From contig JAEZEH010000078.1 of the NCBI GenBank assembly GCA_023417785.1, forward strand, positions 1 through 31,149: a stretch of 31,149 bases of DNA, written 5' to 3'. The position numbers were made by a program, and so were the translations under genes. Below, piece after piece: positions 7,703 through 14,578 of this stretch. The stretch comes from Bacteroidota bacterium (GTDB lineage Bacteria; Bacteroidota; Bacteroidia; Cytophagales; Cyclobacteriaceae). Under the pieces are notes generated by a model. It was not told the origin of the DNA and did no database searches. It saw nothing but the letters and a program-made list of their open reading frames with translations. The first letter of the stretch is position 1, and the number at the start of each line of letters is the position of its first letter.

Positions 7703-7749
7703 GTGCGTTCCAGAAGCTTAATCTGTGATCTGGAATCTGAAATCCGAAA

Positions 7750-8019
7750 CTACCAGCTGGCCTTTGTTAAGCCAGGGATCTTGCCCGCCGATGCCATCTC
7801 GCGGAACACGTTCCGGCAAACGCCGAACTTACGCATATAGCCTCTCGGACGACCCGTGAGTTTGCAGCGGTTCTTCAACCGAACCGGCGACGCATTGCGG
7901 GGCAATTTGTCCAGGGCCTCATAATCTCCGGCTTCTTTCAGCGCCTTCCTTTTTGCGGAATAGGTTGAAACAAGTTTCTGTCTCTTAGCTTCTCTCGCTA
8001 TTACGGATAATTTAGCCAT
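7750..8019 (-). CDS. rpsN: 30S ribosomal protein S14 (long, zinc-free form)
   Basis: The 89-residue protein is the long C-minus S14 type, with KLPRNASPVRLKNRCKLTGRPRGY and the C-terminal FREMASAGKIPGLTKASW. Zinc-type S14 is about 61 residues with CxxC pairs, absent here. S14 is in the 30S head next to S3 and S10. It is 3 bp downstream of rplE and is the last gene before the 231 bp gap. Confidence 0.98.
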   Translation of the reverse strand: MAKLSVIAREAKRQKLVSTYSAKRKALKEAGDYEALDKLPRNASPVRLKNRCKLTGRPRGYMRKFGVCRNVFREMASAGKIPGLTKASW

Positions 8020-8022
8020 GCT

Positions 8023-8580
8023 TTATTGTTGAGTTTTATTTGCAAACGGCATCCCGAAGGCTTTCAGGAGCTCGAAGCTTTCTTCATCTGAACTGGCAGT
8101 GGTAACGAACGTGATGTCCATACCGCTGATCTTGTTTACTTTATCAATTGAAATCTCAGGGAAGATGATCTGTTCTTTTACACCAAGGGTGTAGTTCCCT
8201 CTTCCATCGAACCCTTTGTTGTTCACTCCACGAAAATCGCGAACCCGGGGCAGAGCGATGTTCATCAAACGGTCCAGGAACTCGTACATTTTGTCACCGC
8301 GAAGCGTTACGCGTACGCCGATCGGCATGTTCTCCCTGAGCTTGAAGTTAGATATCGCTTTTTTCGACTTCGTAGCTACAGCTTTCTGACCAGCGATCTG
8401 CGTAACTTCTTCAAGTGCCACATCGATTAGCTTCTTGTCGGTAACAGCTATCCCCATACCCTTGTTGATACAGATCTTTTCGATCTTGGGCACCTGCATT
8501 ACTGACTTATAGTTAAACTTCTGCTTTAGCGCAGGGACAATATCCTGGATGTATTTGTCCTTTAATCTTGGAGTTGCCAT
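8023..8580 (-). CDS. rplE: 50S ribosomal protein L5
   Basis: The 185-residue protein has the L5 segments KIEKICINKGMG, LRENMPIGVRVTLRGDKMYEFLDRL, and FDGRGNYTLGVKEQIIFPEI. L5 binds 5S rRNA with L18 and contacts P-site tRNA and S13. Its ATG overlaps the rplX stop (TAATG sharing base 8580), suggesting coupling. Confidence 0.98.
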   Translation of the reverse strand: MATPRLKDKYIQDIVPALKQKFNYKSVMQVPKIEKICINKGMGIAVTDKKLIDVALEEVTQIAGQKAVATKSKKAISNFKLRENMPIGVRVTLRGDKMYEFLDRLMNIALPRVRDFRGVNNKGFDGRGNYTLGVKEQIIFPEISIDKVNKISGMDITFVTTASSDEESFELLKAFGMPFANKTQQ

Positions 8581-8921
8581 TACTTGATTAATTCTCCTGT
8601 TTTCTTGGAATATCTTTGAAGCGCACCTTCACCATCTGCCTTGCGGCCAACACGCGTAGACTTGCCTGAAGCCGGGTCCAACAACATCACATTGCTGATG
8701 TGAATTGCGGCTTCTGTTTTCTTAATGCCACCTTCGGGTTTACCAGCGGAAGGCTTTTCGTGTTTAGTGATCATATTGACCCCTTCAACCACAACTCTTC
8801 TTTTGGCGACCAAAACTTCCTGCACCACACCTTCTTTGCCCTTGTCATCACCGGAGATAACCTTTACTTTATCTCCCTTTTTAATGTTCAACTTGGGTTG
8901 CTTGTTCTTTTTCCTTTCCAT
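8580..8921 (-). CDS. rplX: 50S ribosomal protein L24
   Basis: The 113-residue protein carries a KOW motif at about residues 17-45 (GDKVKVISGDDKGKEGVVQE) and the L24 follow-on GVNMITKHEKPSAGKPEGGI. It is an early assembly initiator that binds the 5' domain of 23S rRNA and lies at the exit-tunnel rim. The lysine-rich N-terminus (about 1-15) is normal. It is 3 bp after rplN. Confidence 0.97.
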   Translation of the reverse strand: MERKKNKQPKLNIKKGDKVKVISGDDKGKEGVVQEVLVAKRRVVVEGVNMITKHEKPSAGKPEGGIKKTEAAIHISNVMLLDPASGKSTRVGRKADGEGALQRYSKKTGELIK

Positions 8922-8924
8922 CGC

Positions 8925-9293
8925 TTAAATAACTTCAGGGGCCAGTGACACAATCTTCATATACTGTTTCTCCCTCAACTCACGGGCTACCGGACCAAAG
9001 ATACGGGTACCTCTTGGTTCGTCCTGAGCATTAAGCAGAACAGCAGCATTATCTTCAAAACGGATGTATGATCCGTCCTTTCTTCTTACTTCTTTGGTTG
9101 TTCTAACAACCACAGCCTTGGTAACAGTTCCCTTTTTAACCTGGCTACTGGGCAAAGCGGACTTAACCGTAACGACGATTTTGTCGCCGACAGAAGCGTA
9201 ACGTCTTCCGGTTCCACCCAGAACGTGCATACAAAGCACTTCCTTGGCGCCGCTATTATCCGCTACAGTTAGTCTTGATTCGGTGCGTATCAT
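8925..9293 (-). CDS. rplN: 50S ribosomal protein L14
   Basis: The 122-residue beta-barrel protein has the exact standard length and the signatures TRLTVADNSGAKEV-like segment at the start (SRLTVADNSGAKEV), RKDGSYIRFEDNAAVLLN and GTRIFGPVARELR. L14 forms an intersubunit bridge with 16S rRNA helix 14 and is the docking site of the silencing factor RsfS. It is separated from rpsQ by 42 bp. Confidence 0.98.
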   Translation of the reverse strand: MIRTESRLTVADNSGAKEVLCMHVLGGTGRRYASVGDKIVVTVKSALPSSQVKKGTVTKAVVVRTTKEVRRKDGSYIRFEDNAAVLLNAQDEPRGTRIFGPVARELREKQYMKIVSLAPEVI

Positions 9294-9335
9294 ATTTTTT
9301 TATCTCTTAAACTGATCTGTTCAAACTGACAGCGA

Positions 9336-9590
9336 TTACTTAGCTCTCTCGATTACTTCCACTAGTCTCCAGCGCTTGTCTTTGCTCAACGGCCTGGTTT
9401 CCATAATCCGAACTGTATCGCCAATACCAGCAGTGTTTTCCTCATCGTGAGCCTTGAACGAGGTGGTCCTGTTTACAAATTTTCCATAGATCGGATGCTT
9501 TACCTTCCGGTCAACCTCAACAGTGATGGTTTTCTGCATCTTGTTGCTGGTCACTTTTCCGATCCTTTCTTTACGTTCGTTCCTTTCCAT
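9336..9590 (-). CDS. rpsQ: 30S ribosomal protein S17
   Basis: The 84-residue OB-fold protein has the S17 core RIGKVTSNKMQKTITVEVD, HPIYGKFVNRTTSFKAHDE and the closing VRIMETRPLSKDKRWRLVE. S17 is a primary binder of the 16S 5' domain. It is 8 bp after rpmC, in the conserved rplP-rpmC-rpsQ-rplN order. Confidence 0.98.
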   Translation of the reverse strand: MERNERKERIGKVTSNKMQKTITVEVDRKVKHPIYGKFVNRTTSFKAHDEENTAGIGDTVRIMETRPLSKDKRWRLVEVIERAK

Positions 9591-9598
9591 ATCAGGAA

Positions 9599-9793
9599 TT
9601 ATTTTTGAATTTCTTTAGCTCTTAACTCTGTATTCAACCGGGCAATCAGCTTTCGCGTCTGATTCAGTTTCATTGGATTCTCCACAGAGGAAATCTGATG
9701 CGCAAACTGCAATTTACGCAGCGCTTCCTTCTCACTGCTGATCTTTTCCTTTAGTTCTTCGGCACTAAGTGCACGTATTTCCGAATTCTTCAT
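9599..9793 (-). CDS. rpmC: 50S ribosomal protein L29
   Basis: The 64-residue two-helix coiled protein starts MKNSEIRALSAEELKEKI and contains LRKLQFAHQISSVENPMKL and the helix IARLNTELRAKE. L29 sits at the tunnel exit beside L23, near the docking site of SRP and trigger factor. Length is standard. It is 8 bp after rplP. Confidence 0.98.
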   Translation of the reverse strand: MKNSEIRALSAEELKEKISSEKEALRKLQFAHQISSVENPMKLNQTRKLIARLNTELRAKEIQK

Positions 9794-9801
9794 GACGCTT
9801 T

Positions 9802-10221
9802 TTATTCTACGTAATCTGGTCTTACGGTAAATTTGGTTTTAATGGGAAGCTTGCCTTCAGCCAGCCTCAACGCTTCCTTGGCAATCGCCAGGTTTACGCC
9901 TCCTGCTTCGAACAGAATCGTCCCAGGCTTGATCACTGCTACCCAATACTCGGGAGCACCCTTACCCTTACCCATACGAACTTCCGCAGGCTTGCGTGTT
10001 ACAGGTTTGTCGGGAAATATCCGGATCCAAACCTGACCTTCACGTTTCATTGCACGGGTTACGGCAATACGTGCTGCTTCCAGCTGACGAGCCGTAATCC
10101 AGCCACCTTCAAGGGCTTTAAGAGCAAATGATCCAAAGGCAATATTGTGACCGCGGGTAGCGATTCCTTTTACCCGACCTTTTTGTGTTTTTCTAAATTT
10201 CGTACGTTTCGGCTGTAACAT
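9802..10221 (-). CDS. rplP: 50S ribosomal protein L16
   Basis: The 139-residue protein starts MLQPKRTKFRKTQKGRVKG and has the L16 core ARIAVTRAMKREGQVWIRIF and MGKGKGAPEYWVAVIKPGTI. L16 shapes the A-site side of the peptidyl-transferase cavity and is needed for large-subunit maturation. Arg82 of E. coli, the YcfD hydroxylation site, lies in the conserved GKGKG neighbourhood. It is 31 bp after rpsC. Confidence 0.98.
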   Translation of the reverse strand: MLQPKRTKFRKTQKGRVKGIATRGHNIAFGSFALKALEGGWITARQLEAARIAVTRAMKREGQVWIRIFPDKPVTRKPAEVRMGKGKGAPEYWVAVIKPGTILFEAGGVNLAIAKEALRLAEGKLPIKTKFTVRPDYVE

Positions 10222-10252
10222 CGTTACCTGGCTTTAAATGCTTCGTTAAATA

Positions 10253-11038
10253 TTAACCGTTTCTTCTTCCACCTCTGTTATCTCCACCGCGGCGCTGATC
10301 GCCACCTCTCCTGCGGCCGCCACGATCGCCACCGCGCTCACCACGTTCTCCTTTGGGTCCGCCACCTTGGTGGCCCGTGCTGGCCAATCCAACGTTCGGC
10401 GAAAGGTCTCGCTTTCCGTAGATCTCGCCTTTGAAGATCCATACCTTTATGCCAATCTTTCCGTATACGGTCTGGGCTTCAGATGTCGCATAGTCGATAT
10501 CAGCACGAAGTGTGTGCAGCGGAATCCGCCCTTCCTTGTACTGCTCCGTACGAGCCATATCGGCACCAGCCAAACGACCCGATACCTTAATCTTAATCCC
10601 CTCCGCTCCTACGCGCATTGCAGACGCAATTGCCTGCTTCATTGCACGTTTATAAGAAATCCGCGCCTCAATCTGCTGAGCGATTGATTCGCCAACCAGT
10701 TTTGAATCCAGTTCAGGGCGTTTGATTTCGAAGATATTAATCTGAACATCCTTATTGGTGATCTTCTTCAACTCTTCCTTGATCTTATCAACTTCGCCAC
10801 CACCTTTTCCAATTACCACGCCGGGGCGTGCAGTATGGATAGTAAGTGTGATGCGCTTCAATGTTCTTTCGATAACAACCTTGGCAATACCGCCTTTAGG
10901 AATACGAGCCTGTACATAATCTCTGATCTTCTGATCTTCAACAAGTTTATCAGAAAATGTTTTGCCACCATACCAGGCGGAGTCCCACCCACGAACGATG
11001 CCTAAACGCAGACTTATCGGATTTATCTTTTGTCCCAT
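10253..11038 (-). CDS. rpsC: 30S ribosomal protein S3 with an RGG-rich C-terminal tail
   Basis: The first ~215 residues are a standard S3. The type II KH domain has the GxxG loop in RPGVVIGKGGGEVDKI (71-86). The C-terminal domain contains RAMKQAIASAMRVGAEGIK and TLRADIDYATSEAQTVYGK. S3 forms the mRNA entry site with helicase function. Residues 216-261 form an added low-complexity tail built of Gly, Arg and Asp with several RGG triplets, unlike the short tail of E. coli S3 (233 residues). The tail is in frame and ends with a normal stop, so it is real. Confidence 0.98.
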   Translation of the reverse strand: MGQKINPISLRLGIVRGWDSAWYGGKTFSDKLVEDQKIRDYVQARIPKGGIAKVVIERTLKRITLTIHTARPGVVIGKGGGEVDKIKEELKKITNKDVQINIFEIKRPELDSKLVGESIAQQIEARISYKRAMKQAIASAMRVGAEGIKIKVSGRLAGADMARTEQYKEGRIPLHTLRADIDYATSEAQTVYGKIGIKVWIFKGEIYGKRDLSPNVGLASTGHQGGGPKGERGERGGDRGGRRRGGDQRRGGDNRGGRRNG

Positions 11039-11043
11039 TATTC

Positions 11044-11511
11044 CTATGCTTTTTCTTCTTCGGTTGTTGTTACTTCTGCAGTGGCGTCATTAAAGCTGGC
11101 CACAACAAGCGTTACATGGTTAGAACGCTTCCTTATTCTGTGCGCTCTTCCCTGGGGAGCGGGTCTGAGCCTTTTCAGGATTCTGCCACCGTCAACCCAG
11201 ATATCTTTTACATAAAGATCAGCCTCTTCAAGCTTTACATCCTGATGCTTCGCAGTCCATCCGGAAATAGCTGACAGCAGAAGTTTCTCAAGCTTAGGTG
11301 AACCGACTTTAGGTTCGTACTTAAGAATAGTCAGCGCCCGGTTCACGCGCTGGCCTCTGATCAGATCAGCGATCAGTCTCATTTTCCGTGGCGAAGTAGG
11401 AACGTTCTTCAACTTTGCTACAGCGGGACCTGATTTAGCGGCTTCCTTTCGCGCGTCGCGCTTCTCGCGCTTCAACACAGACTTTTTAGTTTTTTTCGCT
11501 ACCTCTTCCAT
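11044..11511 (-). CDS. rplV: 50S ribosomal protein L22 with N- and C-terminal extensions
   Basis: The 155-residue protein has the L22 core at about residues 30-140: LKNVPTSPRKMRLIADLIRG, then the beta-hairpin loop region with LKRLRPAPQGRAHRIRKRSNH that lines the exit tunnel and is the site of macrolide-resistance changes. E. coli L22 has 110 residues. Here there is a basic N-terminal extension of about 30 residues (Lys, Arg and Ala rich) and an acidic tail ending TTTEEEKA. It is 5 bp before rpsC. Confidence 0.97.
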   Translation of the reverse strand: MEEVAKKTKKSVLKREKRDARKEAAKSGPAVAKLKNVPTSPRKMRLIADLIRGQRVNRALTILKYEPKVGSPKLEKLLLSAISGWTAKHQDVKLEEADLYVKDIWVDGGRILKRLRPAPQGRAHRIRKRSNHVTLVVASFNDATAEVTTTEEEKA

Positions 11512-11513
11512 GA

Positions 11514-11792
11514 TTACCGAGCGTTATCTTTTTTGTTGCCTGAGTGTCCGCGGAAGGTACGGGTAGGAGCAAACTCGCCGAGTTTATGTCCGACCATATT
11601 TTCCGTAACATACACAGGTATGAACTTATTTCCATTGTGCACGGCAAATGTGTGACCGATCAATTCCGGTGTCACAGTTGATCTTCTGGACCAGGTCTTA
11701 ATGACCGATTTTTTGCCTGATTTTTCTGCGGCTTCCACTTTCTTCGTGAGGCGGAAGTCACAATACGGTCCTTTCTTAATCGAACGTCCCAT
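11514..11792 (-). CDS. rpsS: 30S ribosomal protein S19
   Basis: The 92-residue protein has the S19 signature: MGRSIKKGPYCDFRLTKKVE, IKTWSRRSTVTPELIGHTF, then VYVTENMVGHKLGEFAPTRT and FRGHSG. S19 lies in the 30S head and touches A- and P-site tRNA regions. Its ATG overlaps the rplB stop (TAATG at base 11792), and rplV follows after 2 bp. Confidence 0.98.
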   Translation of the reverse strand: MGRSIKKGPYCDFRLTKKVEAAEKSGKKSVIKTWSRRSTVTPELIGHTFAVHNGNKFIPVYVTENMVGHKLGEFAPTRTFRGHSGNKKDNAR

Positions 11793-12619
11793 TATTTTTT
11801 CCTCTTAGCTATTATTAGGCGATCTGAATACTTTTTCGGGCTGCGGGTCTTCTTACCTTTCGTGTAAAGGCCGTTGCGCGATCTTGGATGACCACCAGAT
11901 GCACGACCTTCACCACCACCCATCGGGTGATCGACAGGGTTCATAGCCACACCACGCGTGCGTGGACGGACACCTCTCCAACGGGTACGACCAGCTTTGC
12001 CATCGGATTCATTCATATGATCCGCGTTTGATGTTGCGCCGACTGTCGCCATACAGCGATCTAATACGTTGCGCATTTCACCCGAAGGCATCTTAAGTGT
12101 TGCCATTCCGTTTTCACGTGCAAGCAACTGAACAAACACACCAGCTGCACGTGCAATAGCTCCACCTTTACCAGGCTTGATCTCCACATTGTGTACGATT
12201 GTACCAACCGGGATTTTGGCAAGCGGAAGCGCATTTCCAACTTCAGGCGCAACATCTGCACCTGAAACCAATTGCTGTCCGATTTTCAATCCTTCAGGAG
12301 CAATGATATATGATTTAGCGCCATCTGCATAATACAGCAACGCGATCCGTGCACTGCGCGTCGGGTCGTATTCAATTGATTTTACCACGGCAGGAACACC
12401 AGTCTTGTCGCGTTTGAAATCAATCAATCTCAATTTTTGCTTATGGCCTCCGCCGATGTAACGCATCGTAAGGCGGCCATTGCTATTTCTTCCTCCGGTT
12501 TTCTTTATCGTAGTTACTACCAGCGACTTCTCAGGCTTCGATGCCGTGATATCATCGAACGAAGGGGCGAGTCTGTGTCGCGAGCCTGCCGTTACCGGTC
12601 TTAATTTCTTCAACGCCAT
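11792..12619 (-). CDS. rplB: 50S ribosomal protein L2
   Basis: The 275-residue protein has the OB-fold and SH3-like RNA-binding domains and the C-terminal peptidyl-transferase-proximal segment NPVDHPMGGGEGRASGGHP, with the conserved His of E. coli His229. The N-terminal KKLRPVTAGSRHRL and RWRGVRPRTRGVAMNPVDH are standard. L2 is required for subunit association and peptide-bond formation. It is 11 bp after rplW. Confidence 0.98.
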   Translation of the reverse strand: MALKKLRPVTAGSRHRLAPSFDDITASKPEKSLVVTTIKKTGGRNSNGRLTMRYIGGGHKQKLRLIDFKRDKTGVPAVVKSIEYDPTRSARIALLYYADGAKSYIIAPEGLKIGQQLVSGADVAPEVGNALPLAKIPVGTIVHNVEIKPGKGGAIARAAGVFVQLLARENGMATLKMPSGEMRNVLDRCMATVGATSNADHMNESDGKAGRTRWRGVRPRTRGVAMNPVDHPMGGGEGRASGGHPRSRNGLYTKGKKTRSPKKYSDRLIIAKRKK

Positions 12620-12630
12620 TGTTCAGCTTA

Positions 12631-12918
12631 TTATACGTTGCTATAAAAATCAATTACTTCACCTTGTGCCAGTGTCACAATGGCTTTTTTGTAGCCAGGT
12701 CTGCGACCTGAAAGGATACCAGTCTTGGTATAACGGGTCTTCTTCTTGCCCATTACATTCATGGTATTAACCCGTTCTACATTTACACCATATTGTTTCT
12801 CAACGGCTCTCTTTATTTCAACCTTATTGGCATCCATATCTACGACAAAGCCGTACTTGCCTTTTTCATTCAGGGATGAAACTTTCTCCGTTACCAAAGG
12901 TCTCTTCAGGATACTCAT
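12631..12918 (-). CDS. rplW: 50S ribosomal protein L23
   Basis: The 95-residue protein starts MSILKRPLVTEKVSSLNEKG and contains VDMDANKVEIKRAVEKQYGV, the L23 RNA-binding fold. L23 lies at the exit tunnel and is the docking point for trigger factor and SRP. It is 2 bp after rplD. Confidence 0.98.
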   Translation of the reverse strand: MSILKRPLVTEKVSSLNEKGKYGFVVDMDANKVEIKRAVEKQYGVNVERVNTMNVMGKKKTRYTKTGILSGRRPGYKKAIVTLAQGEVIDFYSNV

Positions 12919-12920
12919 TA

Positions 12921-13550
12921 TTATTTATTTAATAAGTTCTCAATTTTGCTTAATGAGCTCTCAACAAAGATTACGTTGTCAGCGTGCATCACATCATAAG
13001 TTGTGATGTTATCAGCGGTAGTAACTTTGGTATTCTTAACATTCCTTCCGGAAAGAATTACATTCTTGCTTACTTCAGGAAGAACCAAAAGCGTCTTCTT
13101 ATCACCAAGTGAAAGGGCGCTAAGCATTGAAAGGTATTGCTTTGTTTTAGGAGCCTCGAAACTGAAGTCCTCAAGAATTGCAATGGAATTATCTTTTGCT
13201 TTATAAGAAAGCGCCGACTTGCGAGCCAGATCCTTTACTTTCTTGTTAAGCTTGAACGAGTAGTCGCGGGGAACCGGACCAAACACACGTCCACCACCTT
13301 TGAACTGCGGGTTCTTAATATTACCTGCACGAGCTCCGCCGGTACCTTTCTGCTTCTTCAGTTTCCTGCTTGAACCTGAAATCTCATTTCTCTGCTTCGA
13401 CTTGTGTGTACCCTGGCGTTGATTTGCCAGATAGCTCTTTACGTCGAGGTAAATCGCATGGTCATTCGGCTCTATGCCAAAAACGGTGTCAGCAAGATTC
13501 ACTTTCTTGCTGGTGGACTCTCCACTATATTTTAATACTGCGACTTCCAT
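12921..13550 (-). CDS. rplD: 50S ribosomal protein L4
   Basis: The 209-residue protein has the extended exit-tunnel loop at about residues 50-100 (KKQKGTGGARAGNIKNPQF, then GGGRVFGPVPRDYSFKLNKK) and a globular domain with DNITTYDVMHADNVIFVE. In E. coli L4 also represses the S10 operon by acting on its leader. Here the leader in front of rplC would be the natural place for such control. The ATG overlaps the rplC stop (TAATG sharing base 13550). Confidence 0.98.
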   Translation of the reverse strand: MEVAVLKYSGESTSKKVNLADTVFGIEPNDHAIYLDVKSYLANQRQGTHKSKQRNEISGSSRKLKKQKGTGGARAGNIKNPQFKGGGRVFGPVPRDYSFKLNKKVKDLARKSALSYKAKDNSIAILEDFSFEAPKTKQYLSMLSALSLGDKKTLLVLPEVSKNVILSGRNVKNTKVTTADNITTYDVMHADNVIFVESSLSKIENLLNK

Positions 13551-14182
13551 TATTTCTCAAGGATTACAATTGAATTCTTTGCACCCGGAACAGAACCACT
13601 CACCACGATCAGATTCTGATCTGCCATAATCTTTACAATACGTAGGTTGGTAAGCTTAACCCGGTCATTTCCCATCCGGCCTGCAAGACGCTTCCCTTTG
13701 ACAACACGGGACGCGAATGACGCGTTACCCATTGAACCAGGTGCGCGCAGACGGTTGTGCTGACCGTGCGTGGCCTCTCCTACTCCCGAGAAATTGTGAC
13801 GTTTAACAACACCCTGGAAACCGCGACCTTTGGATGTACCAATGGCATCGACAAACTCTCCTTCGGTGAACACATCTCCTACCTTGATTTCTCTGCCCAA
13901 CTCGACCATGCCGTCAAACTCGGCACGGAAGTCACGAAACTCCACAACCTTCCGCTTTGCAGTAGTGCCAGCCTTCTTAAAATGGCCAAGGGCCGCCTTG
14001 GAGGTATTCTTCTCTTTCTTTTCGCCGAAAGCAAGCTGAACAGCACGGTATCCGTCTGTTTCTACGTTTTTTACCTGTGTAACTACACAGGGACCGGCTT
14101 CGATTACCGTACAGGCGATGTTCTCGCCGTCAGCGCCGAATACGCTGGTCATTCCTACTTTTCTTCCTATAATTCCAGGCAT
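13550..14182 (-). CDS. rplC: 50S ribosomal protein L3
   Basis: The 210-residue protein starts MPGIIGRKVGMTSVF and contains the central extension GTSKGRGFQGVVKRHNF and THGQHNRLRAPGSMGNAS, which reaches toward the peptidyl-transferase centre. L3 is one of two proteins that start large-subunit assembly. It should follow rpsJ directly, but here rpsJ is 13.5 kb away and rplC is the first gene of its transcript, driven from the promoter at 14289-14318 with a leader of about 100 bases. Confidence 0.98.
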   Translation of the reverse strand: MPGIIGRKVGMTSVFGADGENIACTVIEAGPCVVTQVKNVETDGYRAVQLAFGEKKEKNTSKAALGHFKKAGTTAKRKVVEFRDFRAEFDGMVELGREIKVGDVFTEGEFVDAIGTSKGRGFQGVVKRHNFSGVGEATHGQHNRLRAPGSMGNASFASRVVKGKRLAGRMGNDRVKLTNLRIVKIMADQNLIVVSGSVPGAKNSIVILEK

Positions 14183-14231
14183 GGTTCAAACCAATTTATG
14201 CTGTTTCTCAGGACTTTCTGAACTTTAAACT

Positions 14232-14270
14232 GAGCCGGCTAAATGACTCCCTTTCAGGGTCGTCGGCCTC
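14232..14270 (-). promoter_or_regulatory. Structured leader upstream of rplC (candidate autoregulatory site)
   Basis: In the ~100-base leader the minus strand can fold into an outer stem (GAGGCCG at 14270-14264 with CGGCTC at 14237-14232, one bulged G) enclosing an inner stem CCCT-GAA-AGGG (14259-14249). A second arrangement extends the inner stem with GA and TC. No known leader family was recognised. Since L4 or another ribosomal protein usually regulates this unit, an autogenous binding site is a reasonable inference. Confidence 0.45.
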
Positions 14271-14288
14271 TTCTTTCAAAAAGGACTG

Positions 14289-14318
14289 CAAAGATAGGAA
14301 CTTAAGTATAGTTAGCAA
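14289..14318 (-). promoter_or_regulatory. Bacteroidota-type promoter for the rplC-rpsN unit (TTG-N19-TATCTTTG)
   Basis: On the minus strand TTG (14318-14316) is followed by exactly 19 bases and TATCTTTG (14296-14289), then CAGTCC. This is a full match to the Bacteroidota housekeeping promoter and has the same layout as the rpsH promoter. It supplies the transcription that rplC would otherwise get from rpsJ. Confidence 0.88.
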
Positions 14319-14578
14319 ATGCAGGTTTCAAAATTTTTCCAACCCTGAACCACAGCCCAAATTCACCTGACATTGAATTTGTCAAATAGGGTGGGCAAAC
14401 AAATAAAAGCTCTTCCCCGCGTCAAAAATCCGTTTTTTGTTTCGGCAGGTCATACGATTCCTGCAGGCTGGCTGCGTAAAATTTGTTCCGTGTGCTGGTG
14501 CGATTCGGAGTTCAAATCATTTCAGGAAGGCAATGCCGAATTCCTTTCCTATCATTGCAGGGGCAAAAAAACTGATTC
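14319..14578. other. Intergenic stretch before the ABC transporter genes; no gene recognised
   Basis: No convincing coding region is seen: the open frames here run antisense or out of frame into the permease gene. No full TTG-N19-TAnnTTTG promoter for the plus strand was found. Two plus-strand hairpins are visible. GCAGG (14445-14449) pairs with CCTGC (14460-14464). AGGAA (14524-14528) pairs with TTCCT (14541-14545) around a nested GGC/GCC pair. They may belong to a leader of the transporter genes, but no known riboswitch pattern was matched. Confidence 0.5.

Noticed and set aside
14440..14560. Cobalamin riboswitch before the FecCD transporter
   Set aside because: GGTG and CCTGC pieces looked suggestive, but the conserved core order of the riboswitch was not found on either strand.
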